Source: Symsagittifera roscoffensis (taxonomy: Eukaryota; Xenacoelomorpha; Acoela; Convolutidae). Taken from it: a stretch of 64,000 nt of DNA. Both the position numbers and the translations under genes were made by a program. The notes under the pieces are model-generated. The model had not been told where the DNA came from, made no database searches, and saw nothing but the letters and a program-made list of their open reading frames with translations. The stretch's first letter is position 1, and each line of letters opens with the position of its first letter. This document shows, in pieces, positions 1-10,558 of this stretch. The stretch covers positions 68,435,415-68,499,414 of the forward strand of contig NC_087062.1 of the NCBI RefSeq assembly GCF_963678635.1, written 5' to 3'.

Positions 1-223
1 AAAGTCTAGATTTGTCAGAATATCTTTTAATCGATTATTTAAGTTTAAAAGACTTCCACTTGTTTATACTTTAATATACCAAAAAGAAAACAATAAAACT
101 GTATTTCTTTGTAAATTCTTTTTTCACTGGTTAGAAATTGAACAAATCAATAAAATTTTGAAGGAAATTTCAAAATTTGAATTGAGTATCGAAATCATAA
201 TATCAAAAAGACAAGAGAACTAA
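1..223 (+). pseudogene. 3' fragment of gene C (tandem copy)
   Basis: Open frame ending at TAA 221-223. It is the C-terminal part of the unknown protein seen more completely at 1520-1852 and 21148-21480, rich in Phe, Lys and Ile. The 5' part lies outside the window. No domain is recognised. Confidence 0.6.
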
Positions 224-466
224 ATTGTTTCTCTTTGGTGTCAAATTAATATGTCAGATATGTCAGAAAAAATTAGTAAAATTGACTGAATAAGGAAGTT
301 TCATAACTATAGTTTTATTTTGATCTATAAAATACTTTAAATTCTGTGAATAATTCGTTCTGTTTGGTTAATACAAAAAATATTACTGTGAGGGAATGCT
401 CGATTCTGATTGGTTGATATCAAAAAGATTTAAAAAATCCTCACAAAAAATTTTTGATTCTCATTG
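1..466 (+). repeat. Outer partial copy of a 1,629-bp tandem duplication
   Basis: Position 1 matches position 1630 and the match continues at a constant offset of 1,629 bp to 466/2095, with only a few substitutions. At 462-466 (CATTG) the sequence leaves the copy and joins the start of the next unit. The same pentamer sits at the matching place in the second long copy (20089-20093), so the breakpoint has 5-bp microhomology. This is the 3' end of a unit that begins left of the window. Confidence 0.93.
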
Positions 467-467
467 A

Positions 468-968
468 AATTTCAAAAAATCAAAAAAAATTGGGAGATTT
501 GTTTGGTTCCAAAGATCCTACAAGAGGAAATTATACTTGGAACAGTTCTTTCAACTTTTAAAAATAAATGATTCGGGACAATTTGAAAAATCTCAACAAG
601 TGTATCTTAGTGAAAAAGAAGGAGAAGCAGTATCGGCAATCCGGAATACTGTTATTCACGATGCTGAAAACCTTGGACTCGTACCTATATATGAAGCCAA
701 ATCTGGCAAAGAATCAACTATGGATCTGGAGCTCGACAACTGTAATAGAGTATATGAAATAGCAACATACAACATGAGGAGGGTGTGTGTCACAATCAAG
801 AAGTACAGTTTCAACAAGCCTCACTGCATTCAGATTCGACTCTTCACTGCAAAACAGAATGAAGCAATGAAACAAGTTGCCTATGTCAACTATACTTTGA
901 ACGAATTCAAAGAACTGTCCCAAATTTTGGGAGACTATATGTTTGTTGATAATTGTAAACCTCAGTAA
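468..968 (+). pseudogene. Gene B, copy 1: basic protein with possible PC4-like C-terminus, 5'-truncated
   Basis: Open frame to TAA at 966-968. About 143 codons remain open from a TTG at 537. Upstream the frame meets the duplication junction (466/467) and an A8 homopolymer that is A9 in the other copy, so the original N-terminus is missing. The C-terminal third runs RVCVTIKKYSF, then CIQIRLF, then VAYVNYTLNEFKEL. This order of beta-strands followed by a helix recalls the single-strand-DNA-binding PC4 coactivator fold, but the match is by eye and weak. The other copy (20165-20596) is almost identical, differing for example in Leu/Val and Leu/Pro codons. There is a long AT-rich gap before gene C. 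The function is unknown. Confidence 0.6.
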
Positions 969-1323
969 TGCTTTGTGATCTTTTGCATGTTTGGTAATTG
1001 AAATTTTATTGGTTCAAAACTATTTTTTTTTCACTGAAGTGTATATTTAGAGCTATTATCTGAGGATTAAATTAAATTAAACTATCTGTATAATCTGAGG
1101 ATTGAGTTATTTTAAATTATCTGTATTAAATTAGTTGTTTTCATTTTTTTGCCATTAATTGAGTTTTTGATTGGCTACATCAATTTCTAAATGATGTAAA
1201 ATTTTTTATGGTTTTTGTTATTACAAAATAAACTAAAAATGATAAAACAGTTCGAATGTTTTAAGTTTCTATGTTTATTCAAGCAAGAAAATGTTTCTAT
1301 CAAAAAAATTTTCAAGGTTTTAA

Positions 1324-1852
1324 TTGGACATTTATCAGATTTTAAAATTGAACTACTGCAAAAAACTACAAGAGTGGAGTACAGATGACGTTGATGGAGA
1401 TTTTATTAGTTTTAACTTGTATAGAAACACAGAAAGTACAATAATTTTGTTAAAAAGATGGAGAAGAGATTACAAAAAAATTGTACTGCCAGATTTATCA
1501 GCAATGTTTTTAATTAGAAAAGTTAACTCAGATTGAGTGGTCTATCAAAAACAACGAAAGGGCCTTTGAAACCAAAATTGGAGATGAAGAGCATTATTTC
1601 GATAACTGTTTTCAATTTGAAACGAAAACAAAGTCTAGATTTGTCAGAATATCTTTTAATCGATTATTCAAGTTTAAAAGACTTCCACTTGTTTATACTT
1701 TAATATACCAAAAAGAAAACAATAAAACTGTATATCTTTGTAAATTCTTTTTTCACTGGTTAGAAATTGAACAAATCAATAAAATTTTGAGTGAAATTTC
1801 AAAATTTGAATTGAGTATCGAAATCATGATATCAAAAAGACAAGAGAACTAA
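1324..1852 (+). pseudogene. Gene C, copy 1: unknown protein, one frameshift
   Basis: Two overlapping open frames: the first from 1324 to TGA at 1534-1536, and a second one base over from about 1520 to TAA at 1850-1852. Together they suggest one protein of roughly 170 residues, rich in Lys, Phe and Asn with Trp-Arg-Arg and His-Trp motifs. No ATG opens the first frame, and TTTATCAG at about 1330-1337 could be a splice acceptor, so an upstream exon may be missing. The same frameshift is present at 20952-21480, so it predates the long duplication, or else it marks a real intron or recoding event. No family is recognised. Confidence 0.55.
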
Positions 1853-2269
1853 ATTATTTCTCTTTGGTGTCAAATTAATATGTCAGATATGTCAGAATAA
1901 ATTAGTAAAATTGACTGAATAAGGAAGTTTCATAACCATAGTTTTGTTTTGATCTATAAAATACTTTAAATTCTGTGAATAATTCGTTCTGTTTGGTTAA
2001 TACAAAAAATATTACTGTGAGGGAATGCTCGATTCTGATTGGTTGATATCAAAAAGATTTAAAAAATCCTCACAAAAAATTTTTGATTCTCATTGGTTGA
2101 TATTAGAGTTTTTGAAAACTCCATTGTTAGATTGGATGATTTTTTCATCTATGTTAAATTGGATGATATCCAATCTGATTTTCTTTCATGTTAAAAACAA
2201 TTGGTTAAGAAACTTGCTGTTTTTATTTGTTTTATTATTTTTTTGAAGCTATTCAACTCTTTTTATTAG

Positions 2270-3157
2270 AAAAAATCGGGACATTTCAAATCTCCCATTT
2301 ATTCTCAAGTTAGTTGTGTACTTATTGAGAGACCGTCACTGAGTAGAAAGAAAAGAGTTGCATTTTTTGAATGTGGCAGAGAATACACACTTCAAGATGC
2401 GTCAAGACATCGTAGAACCTGTGGTGTTTTGAAGTGTTCGAACTGTAACTTTTATACTTATAGCAGCGATGAACTCACTTATCATTTCAAGATGAAGCAT
2501 TGTCTACAAAATGTCAAATTATGTGCTCAGCAGTCTCCATACATATTCCAAGAGAAGGTAAAATTATTACTTTTTTATTAAAAACTTAGAACAAAATACT
2601 ATGAATAATAATTTTTACTGAGTCTGAAATACAATTGTGATGAATTTGAAAAATTCTAGTAAGAATTATGCAGTTTTTTATCACAATTCTTGATCTGTCC
2701 TTTATTTTCAAAGGTTTTGATAGATGATACAGACAGCAAAATTCGATTTCAATTTGTCGTTAAATTTTCCATAGAAATTTTCCCGAAAATGTTTAATCAA
2801 CAGTTAAAACACCATTGGTTGCAACCTTGCGGAGACTTTGTTGCAATAACTTTAACTTAAAAGTGCATAACATACGCTAAGGATCGATTAAATATTTGCT
2901 TAAAAGCTGTAAAAAAACTGGAAAACTGGATATTTGTAAAACATCAACTAATTGAAAGATTTTGCCTGGTTGCCATTTTAAAATTTTCCTTGTTTGGTGA
3001 TCGTGAAAGTGTTCATAGTGTAGTGCGTTGTTAAGCAGATGATGGGGGTTGATTTATTAAAAATTATGATTTTCAACTGTTGTTTGACAATTTCAGAGAA
3101 GAAATTGATAAATACCCTGGAAAAGATGAAAAAATGTATGTTTGTGCTAACCTTTGA
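2270..3157 (+). pseudogene. Gene D, copy 1: Cys/His zinc-finger protein with one intron and in-frame stops
   Basis: Exon 1 is open from after TAG 2267-2269 to 2557. It contains a Cys/His cluster: Cys then RHRRTC, a CSNC pair, and HFKMKH, which resembles a C2H2 finger preceded by a half finger. Reading on hits a stop, but GTAAAA at 2558 and AAAG ending at 2713 define a 156-bp intron. Exon 2 then continues a protein-like frame through TAA 2858, TAA 3032 and TGA 3050 to TGA 3155. The sequence still looks coding across these stops (HHWLQPCGDF, then a FREEIDKYPGKD stretch). The other long copy shares all the stops. The finger suggests nucleic-acid binding; no family is recognised. Confidence 0.6.
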
Positions 3158-3837
3158 AAGTTTGATAGCTATGATAACGTTTGATATATCATTCTCAAAC
3201 AAAAATTTACTTCATTGTAGAAAAACAGATTTAAAACAGCAAAATAAAGTTATCAGGTTGAGAAAAACCTTTAAAGACTTTAGGCAAAAGATTTAGGGCA
3301 TAAATTCATCTTCGGATTATTGAAAATTCGCTGAAACGATACATTTTTCTATCTAAAATTCAATTTTCAAGAAAAAGTATGTTCAAATTGGATTATTTTG
3401 GTATATAGTAGATGAAGCAGAAACTGAGAAAATGCTAAAGTGAGATAGAAACTCAATTTAATTCATTAGGAGTTTTGAGATAATTTTTCTGAAATTTAGC
3501 TTAAAAAGTATATCTTGAGAAAAATCCGACCTAAAAAGTGTCAATGATTTGTTTTTATGTGTGATTCATTACAAAAGTTTCGTATCATTTGATATAATAG
3601 GTAACTTTATATTAAAAATCAGATGTTTTAAGGATAATTTTTTCAAAGTAAACCCAATCCGACATTTTTGAAAGAAGATACATGAAGCATAAATCAAAAA
3701 CTTGCTTTCGAGATCTACATTTCATTTTTTTACTATAGAGTTTTTTGCTTAAAAAAAATCGCAAAGTTAAAAAATTGTTACAATTTGCACCTTGTTTTCT
3801 TTTGCTAAATCAATTTTTTGAGACGCGCTCTTTTAGA
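3158..3837. other. AT-rich stretch with no supported gene
   Basis: Present in both long copies (22786-23465) and absent from all four inverted left-arm copies. Short open frames occur on both strands but none looks coding. Confidence 0.6.
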
Positions 3838-5032
3838 AGTTTTTAGAAGTTGTAGATGTTAAGAACTAGGTTTCCTTGGGTTTTTCCGGAGGTTTTCAGA
3901 TTATAACTAACTGAGCTGCTCTTAACTTGTTCTTAAGTCGTAAAAATACACCTTTATATTCTCATTTTGTACCTATGTTTCTGAATTCTCTAAATAGCAC
4001 CAATTTTTTCTCATTTGGACGTTTTTGAGAAAACATCCGTCATAGATTAAGAATGAAAAGCGATTTAAAAACTATTTTGCAAGAAAAGTGATAGTTATTG
4101 TTATCAAAAATTGTTTTTTTTTGCTTAAATAGTTTACTGTAGCAACTGAACAAGGGAACCTTGAAGAAGAAATTTACAATTTCGATCAAAATAATGAGAC
4201 GGTATCAGTTCTAATTTCATCTCTGCCAGCAAATTATCCAGTTCTGACTAAATTCCCCAGTTCTGACTAAATTTTCTTGCAAAGTGAGTTCAATAGCGTA
4301 AGACTTATATCAAGCAGAAAGCAAGAATACTCATAAAACATAGAACATTTCTACGGAAAATCATGAAAATTATGTTGCAGAAGCATTAGAGTATGATCAT
4401 CAGTTATGAAGAAGATTTTTTTTTGAATTTGAGCCAAAATCGAATAAACTTTTAAGAAAAATTTATCCCAATTTTAGTCAATTTTAGCAACTAACTATGT
4501 TCAATTTTCATCATTGCTCTAAAATTCAGTATTACTAACGTGAAAAACTTTTCAGAAGTTTAATTTTTGTTCTAAATTCTCCCTGGATTGGACAAAAAAT
4601 CAGTTAATTACCAAAAAAAATTGAAAATGGAAAGTTTTTAATTGATTCGTTTAATTTTTTATACTTTCTCAAGAATTACGAATAATTTCAATATCTTCAT
4701 GAGAAATCGGAGGTTTCAAAAGTGATTGAGCTATTATGAGCTTTCCTCTTAATGTTGAGAGCATTATATAACCTGCTTTCTAGCTCAAATCATGTTTTCA
4801 GTTTTTTTTTGAAAATTTTGGAAAAACCCAAAACTTTTTTCAAATTTTGTATCATTGTCTCACAATGATGCCGTTTAAAATACAATTTGAACTCAAATTA
4901 AAACTATGTACATACAAATTTTGTTTCAATTAGATCAGAAGCAACAAAAAATTTATTCAAAACTATGACATTTCCCCAATTTTTTCCAAACACCTGAAGT
5001 TTTTGCAATTTTTTCCAAAAACTTAAAATTTT
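3838..5032 (+). repeat. Segment T (sub-terminal region of the Maverick-like element), plus orientation
   Basis: Matches 23466-24660 directly. It matches 9420-10535, 10831-12133, 13920-15112 and 16100-17410 in reverse orientation. It is non-coding with A/T runs. Compared with 24423-24440, this copy has lost about 16 bp. At 5032 it joins the satellite-like array instead of the element terminus. The same junction is seen inverted at about 13917. Confidence 0.88.
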
Positions 5033-6478
5033 TAGGTATTTAGAGACCTAGCGATGTGGACGTGCTGATTTCGAAATTGGGGGGAACTTTGGAAGTGGTC
5101 TTTAAGCTGTAACACAATCTCGATGTCCCATGTCTTCCCATCACCCATGTCTTTTTATGACTCTGTAACACAATTCCATGACCCAATGGTTCAAAACTGG
5201 TAAAATTTCTTGAGTTAAAACTTTTTGTTTCACCAAATTTTGTAGAGCAACTATAATTGTTCTACGCGATCAGTTCCAGACTCGTTGTCGATTTTGAATA
5301 TTTGAGTGCGTTTTATAGAGTTTTGTTGAGGCAAGCCGAGTTTGAAATGGTCCATTCGAATTGGATCAAAAGTCCATTGTCCAATGAAAAATTTAGGTAT
5401 TTCTTTGAATTCCCAACCTTGTTTTTAACAACGCTATCTTGTTTTAGGTCTTTAGAGACCTAGCCATGGGGATGTGCATATTTCTAGAGTGGGGGGAGGG
5501 GGTTTGGGTAGTAGCCTCTAAGCTGTAACACAATAATATCGATGTCCCATGTCATAAGCGAACCGAATCAACTCCGTCAGATTGAGGTACAAAAACACAA
5601 GAGGTAGTGTCCCTGACTCTTGAGGAAATGGTTATAGGGCCTATTGCTCTTAACCTAATCTGTGACTTAAGCAAACGACTGTTACATAGTGTTTCATGGC
5701 GCTTTTGGGTGTTTCTTACGTCATCATGGATACAGGATCGAATCCACATGTCACAGCTCCGGGAGACATGCCCATTCCAGAGTACCGGGGGTACAGTTCA
5801 ACTGGAAGGTGTCCACATCCTGGTCGAAGCTTTATAGTAAAGCCTAAGAAAGTTTTCTCGTGTTCTTTTGGATACAAGGCTTAGGTAATCGGGTTAAGGG
5901 AGCCACGAGAGGTATTTCATTGAAATCCCAACTTGAGTGCGTTTTATAGATATATGTTGAATTAAGGCGAGTTTTAGACTGACACAGCTCCGGGCTACAT
6001 GTTTTGGGTATTTATGGACTTAGCCATGGGGACGGGCTTATTTCTAGACTGGGGGACTTTTGGGTAAAAGCCTCTAAGCTGTAACACAATTTCGATGTCC
6101 CATGTCATCCCATGACCCTGTAACACAATCCCATGACCCAATGGTTCAAAATTGAAAAAACATCTTGAGTTATATCTTATTGCTTCACCAAAACTTCTAG
6201 AGCTACTCTAGTTTTTTACTCGACCAGTTCCAGAGTTGTTGTCTATTTTGATCACTTGAGTGCGTTTTATTGAGTTATGTTGAGGTAAGACGACTTTTAG
6301 ATTGATCCATCTGAAAAGGATCAAAGGTCTATTGTCCAATAAAAAGTTTAGGTTTTTCCTTGAAGTCAAAACCCTGCTTTATACAGCGCTCTCGTTTTTA
6401 GGTATATAGAGACCTAGCCATTGGAACGTACTTATATCTAAATTGGGGGAACTTTTGGTAGTAGTCTTTAAGCTACCA
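5033..6478 (+). repeat. ~400-bp satellite-like array, about 3.5 units
   Basis: The motif TTTAGAGACCTAGCCATG recurs with variants at about 5036, 5447, 6004 and 6400, each time followed by a G-rich stretch, CTGTAACACAAT and a GATGTCCCATGTC block. Spacing is about 411, 557 and 396 bp. The long spacing is explained by the foreign block at 5553-5890. An inverted, partly reordered copy lies at 12570-13920. Confidence 0.82.
5553..5890. repeat. GC-richer block inserted in the satellite array
   Basis: Less AT-rich than its neighbours, and repeated almost exactly in inverted orientation at 12650-13000. Short open frames exist on both strands, but neither shows a recognisable domain. The near-identity of the two copies points to a recent inverted duplication. 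Confidence 0.6.
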
Positions 6479-6494
6479 CCAAAAGGGGTTTTTT

Positions 6495-6680
6495 GAGTGT
6501 TGGGAAGTTCAAAAAACCTGTCCAACTCTGGGGTTTTCTAAGACTTGGGAAGTTCAAACAAGTGATCAACACAAGCTGATTTATCCTTGGGAAATTCAGA
6601 GAACAGCACAACACTAAATTTGCTTGAATCTTGGGAAGTTCAAACAACTTCCCAAAACTGGATGCTTCGAATCTCAAGTA
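6495..6680 (+). repeat. Degenerate ~43-bp minisatellite, four units
   Basis: TGGGAAGTTC, or TGGGAAATTC in the third unit, begins at 6501, 6546, 6588 and 6632, a spacing of 45, 42 and 44 bp. The rest of each unit is poorly conserved. Confidence 0.65.
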
Positions 6681-8151
6681 GTGCAATTAAATACTGAAAA
6701 CAAAAAATTTCAAGACCGATTGTCGAAATAAAAATTAAATTGCGACCATTTTCGAGGGGCTAGGCACCTGAAAAACCGTTTTAATCTTCTTTTAACCTTT
6801 ATCTGTAACTAGATACGAGTAGACATAAACCAAATTGTGTTAATAGACACTGGTCGGGTGAAAAAAGGGGGGCCATAAAAGGTAAAATTGAAAAAAAAAA
6901 TAAGAACATCATTACCTGAGAAAGTCAAGTTTGAGTCAAACAAAACTCGCCAAATAGGGCAATCTAAAACGACACCGGTGGTCACAGTGCCACAGTTAAA
7001 GAAGAAAAACGTTTCAGTGAGCAGGTTGTATACACGAAGAAACAAAGAGCAACTTGAAGCAAAAGAAGCAACTGGGGAAAACTGGGGAAGAAGAGATGAG
7101 AGGATGCCCCAGTGACAGAGATTGATCTAGAGACAACTGGAAAAAGTCTGAATGAGGACAAAAAGAAGATAGGGAATCAACAATAATGCCAAATACGGTG
7201 GAACAGGAATTAAAAACGCTAGAATTCTCACCAATCGGGGATGATATTGAAATAAGAGACAATACCCCAGAGACAATGAAAGATGATTCCCAAGCAAATT
7301 GAATCTCCTTCATGGAGAGAATAGCAGTGATGGTGGGTTGAAAACAAAAGAGAAAGAGGAAACGACAGCTGGGACACCAAAAAGCAAGACCTTGGGACAG
7401 TTTCTGCAATAACAATGGTGACTGGGATGGAAGAAACACACAACGCTGATGCCACTCAGGGACCAGAAAACCAGGCAGCGGAAAGATCATAGGAATCAAG
7501 GGTACCAGTGGACATGATCAACCTGATGCGAAAGCTAGATCAGACAGAGAGAAAACTCAAAATTGACAAAGAAGACCACCTGGAATTAAAAAAGGAGATC
7601 AGGCACAACAAAATAAAAGCCGTGATTTTTTTTCAGAATGGCCAGATCAACGGAAGAGAGGTTACAGCATATAGCCGAGAAAGTTGTGAAATATGATACG
7701 GAACTGGAGAACTTGATTACGAAAGTCATGGTGGAAGTGAAGAAACGCTATGAAAGCGTAGATGGTAAACTCTGGAGCCTACATACCAGAATGGTTACGA
7801 TTAGCAGAGACCAAGCAGATACTTTTTGTGTCAATCAACCACAATTGGGTGCACCACTGTGAACATCTACTACCCTGGAGAAGGCAAACCCTGGAAAAGT
7901 AGTGAAACCACCGGGGATCAGTTTAAACTTTACAGAACCGACACGAACGAAACAAGCATCTTTTTCAATGCCTCCAATCCAAAACAGCATAGGATCCGAT
8001 CTCGTAAGCCCAGTAACCAGAGGACATACTTTTCAAGCGACAACCGTCCCGAAAAGGCACCGGATGCCACGACAAAGGAAAAAAATTTGGGAATAATTGA
8101 AAAGAACACCTGAAGCAACTGCAGCAAGGACCTCAGAATCAAAAAAATTTC

Positions 8152-8470
8152 AAGAAGCCAAAAAAGTTCAAGGGCGACCCGGACGGTTGCCTTGATACAT
8201 GGATTGAGGCAATGAAACTGCATCTAGAGCAAAATGACGAGCGACAAGCTTGCACCGCTATTCTGAGCAGTTGGAGAGTACGGAGCTGAAATAAGTAGTG
8301 GTCAGTAAAAAGTGGAATGCAAAATAGCAGAGAAGATCTTGAATTCTGCTCAATCGTTTTGGCTCTGGAAAGAATGGACATCAGGTCATGATCAGATTTG
8401 AGAATCGGAGACAAAGGGATGATGACTCAATGGACCATTTTTCGGATGACCTACAGAATCTGAGGAGGAG
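8152..8470 (+). pseudogene. gag: gag core domain remnant
   Basis: The frame reads FKGDPDGCLDTWIEAMKLHL and, after frameshifts, a RFENRRQRDDDSMDHFSDDL stretch. This is the usual layout of the Retrotrans_gag domain in Ty3/gypsy-type elements: a Trp-containing N-terminal helix region and an Arg-rich RRFxxRRQ-like segment before the LxxL end. Several frameshifts break it. It ends in a GGA/GAG triplet run (8465-8490) that is longer here than in the duplicate at 15145-15170. Confidence 0.72.
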
Positions 8471-8683
8471 GAGGAGGAGGAGGAGGAGGTAGAGGAGCAA
8501 CTTGCTATAAGCTATCGAAATATAATGCACCCAACTCAGAAGAGATGAAGCAAAAGTCTAGGGAGTTCATATTAAGGAAACCAGGAAATTTTATTTTTCG
8601 GATGATCGGAATCTTCAATGTGGAGCCCATAACAGAGATCAACATGGTATAAGCCGAGAAATGATTTGGACAAACGCAGATTG

Positions 8684-8725
8684 TGTGCGAATTGCAGATT
8701 AGCTGATCATCACGTCGCTGATTGC
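8684..8725 (+). other. CCHC zinc knuckle 1 of gag
   Basis: CANCRLADHHVADC fits C-x2-C-x4-H-x4-C exactly. Zinc knuckles of retroelement Gag bind RNA. The knuckle is intact in this copy and also readable in the duplicate at about 15363-15404, apart from the second Cys codon region, where GAATTGC is replaced by GAATTAC (Cys lost). Confidence 0.9.
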
Positions 8726-8839
8726 ACATCTTATAAACAAGGGATGAAGAGCCTAGGATACACTCCGGATGAGGACGCTATGAACCAGTTGGACGAACTT
8801 GAATTCTACAGTGGCTTCTTATTCAAAATTGGCGCCCTA

Positions 8840-8881
8840 TGATTCTTCTGTAACCAAGAAGGTCACTTCTGGATGGATTGT
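8840..8881 (+). other. CCHC zinc knuckle 2 of gag, first Cys replaced by TGA
   Basis: TGA at 8840-8842 sits exactly where the first Cys (TGT or TGC) belongs, followed by FFCNQEGHFWMDC. That gives stop-x2-C-x4-H-x4-C. The duplicate at 15519-15560 has the same TGA, so this mutation predates the duplication of the flank. Confidence 0.85.
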
Positions 8882-8896
8882 CTTCTGTTCTGGTAG

Positions 8897-8902
8897 GCCG
8901 TG
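8897..8902. repeat. Left 6-bp target-site duplication GCCGTG
   Basis: GCCGTG is followed directly by AGTAGTAGATGT. The same hexamer follows the right end at 25222-25227. Removing the insertion and one hexamer puts the retrotransposon frame back in register across the site. A further copy at 15576-15581 is part of the duplicated flank. Confidence 0.88.
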
Positions 8903-9420
8903 AGTAGTAGATGTAGAGGCTAAAGTGGGGGTGTGGGGGGGGGGGGGGAAGGGGTCCCTGCAGACCCACTTGTTTTAAGATAGGGAATAGAGCGTCCGGT
9001 CTGCAAGCTATGTTTTAAGATAGAGTATAGAGTCTGTAATGTAATAGGATAGGGATTACCAATGGTACGGTTTTATGGTTTGTGTGATGGTAAGAAAATG
9101 GTAAGAAAAACAATTTTTTTGGGTTTTGTGCTTAAATGTCTATTTTTTATCCAAAAACTTTGGCGCGCGTTATCTAATTGCTAACTTTTACGGGTTAATT
9201 ACGTGTAGGTTGTGGAATTGAGGTTTCTTATTTAGTTGTTTGGTACATCGTAAGTCAATGGTAAGAGTTTTTGTGCTAAATCTGGGAATTTTTATCAAAA
9301 AAGTTTCGTAAAAAATTCAAAACACAATAAGATCTAATTTATTGGATAATCTACCTTGGTTCTACTTGAAGCAAATCTGAAACCTAGTGAAACTTCAAAA
9401 AAAGTCAAGGTTATGGAAAA
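8903..9420. repeat. Terminal inverted repeat, outer left copy
   Basis: Starts AGTAGTAG, carries a long G run (about 8930-8950) and the palindrome-like CTGCAGACC block, and continues to the segment T boundary. It pairs with 24676-25221 and resembles 15582-16100. The part from about 9148 onward is repeated again at 10559-10831. Confidence 0.82.
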
Positions 9421-10558
9421 AAAATTGCAAAAATTTTAAGTTTTTGGAAAAAATTGCAAAAAATTCAGCTGTTTGGAAAAAATTGGGGAAATCTCATAGT
9501 TTTGGATAATTTTTTTGTTGCTTCTGATCTAATTGAAACAAGATAAGTACGTACATAGTTTTAAATTGAGTTCAAATGGAATTTTAAACGGCATCATGTT
9601 GAGACAATGATACAAATTTTGAAAACAATTTTGGATTTTTCTAAAGTTTTCAAAAAAAAAATTGAAAGACGATAATTTTAGCATGATTTGAGCTAGAAAG
9701 CAGGTTATTAAAAGCTCTCAACATTAACAACCAGTTCTGAAACCTCCGGTTTCTCGAGAAAATAGTGAAATTAATCTTAATAATTGAGAAAGTATAAAAA
9801 ATTAATCGTATCTATCCAAAATTTTCCATTTTTAACATTATTTTGGCAATGAACTAATTTTTTGTCCAATTCAGGGAGAATAAAAATAGGACTCTCAATC
9901 CAAATGAACGTTTAGAACAATATTTTACAAAATTTTTAGATCAAACTTTATGATTTAACTCCTTCTCAGTTTTTTCTCAAAGATTAACACAAATTTGTGT
10001 AAAAATAATACTTCTGGGAAGTCTTTCACGTTAATAATAATGAATTTCAGAGCAATGATGAAAAATAAACATTTAATTGCTAAAATTGACTAAAATTGGG
10101 ATAAATTTTTCTTATAAAAAATTTGTTCGATATTGGCTCAAATTCCAAAAAGTCTTCTTCGTAACTGATAATCATCTCTCTAATGCTTCTGCAATATAAT
10201 TTTCATGATTTTCCGTATAAAAGTTCTATATTTTAAGATTATTCTTGCTTTCTACTTAAAACATGTTTGACGCTTTTGAACTCACTTTGAAAGAAAACTT
10301 AGTCAGATTTGGAGGATTTAGGAGGAAAATAGTCTCAATTGAACGAACAATTTGCTGGCACAGATGAAAATAGAACTGATACCGTCTGATTATTTCGATC
10401 AAAATTGTAAATGTATTCCTCAAGGTAGGTTCTTTTGTTCAGTTGCTACACTAAACTATTCAAGCAAAAAAAACAACTTTTGGTATCAATAACTATCACT
10501 TTTCTTGCAAAATAGTTATTAAATCGTTTTTTATTCTTAACCTTTTTTTTCTTAACCT
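9148..10558. repeat. 1,411-bp tandem duplication, first unit
   Basis: The block starting CCAAAAACTTTGGCGCGCG at 9151 recurs at 10562, offset 1,411 bp. The units are nearly identical over TIR end plus segment T. The first unit stops at about 10535 inside segment T, followed by a T-rich filler to 10558. Confidence 0.88.

Larger units (their letters stand above)
467..2095 (+). repeat. Complete 1,629-bp tandem duplication unit
   Basis: The unit carries gene B (truncated at its 5' end by the junction) and all of gene C. It is absent as a tandem from the second long copy at 20.09-21.72 kb, where the same sequence occurs once. The duplication therefore arose in this copy only, after the two long copies separated. 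Confidence 0.9.
6888..8896 (+). mobile_element. 5' part of a decayed LTR-type retrotransposon (gag side)
   Basis: A run of broken plus-strand frames of higher GC than the flanks. The N-terminal part (6888-7862) is charged and probably coiled-coil. A gag-like domain lies at 8152-8470 and two CCHC zinc knuckles at 8684-8881. The element is cut at 8896/8903 by the Maverick-like insertion, and pol resumes at 25228. No LTR or primer-binding site was recognised upstream. Confidence 0.85.

Noticed and set aside
6800-6900. 5' LTR of the retrotransposon
   Set aside because: No sequence here recurs near 31.0-31.5 kb, and no TG...CA-bounded repeat pair was found.
7014-7499. 161-codon minus-strand frame
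   Set aside because: It overlaps the decayed gag region on the plus strand. Composition (Phe/Ser/Leu-rich) is that of an antisense shadow.
8461-8495. Gene feature from the GGA/GAG run
   Set aside because: A simple triplet expansion within decayed gag. Its length differs between the two copies.
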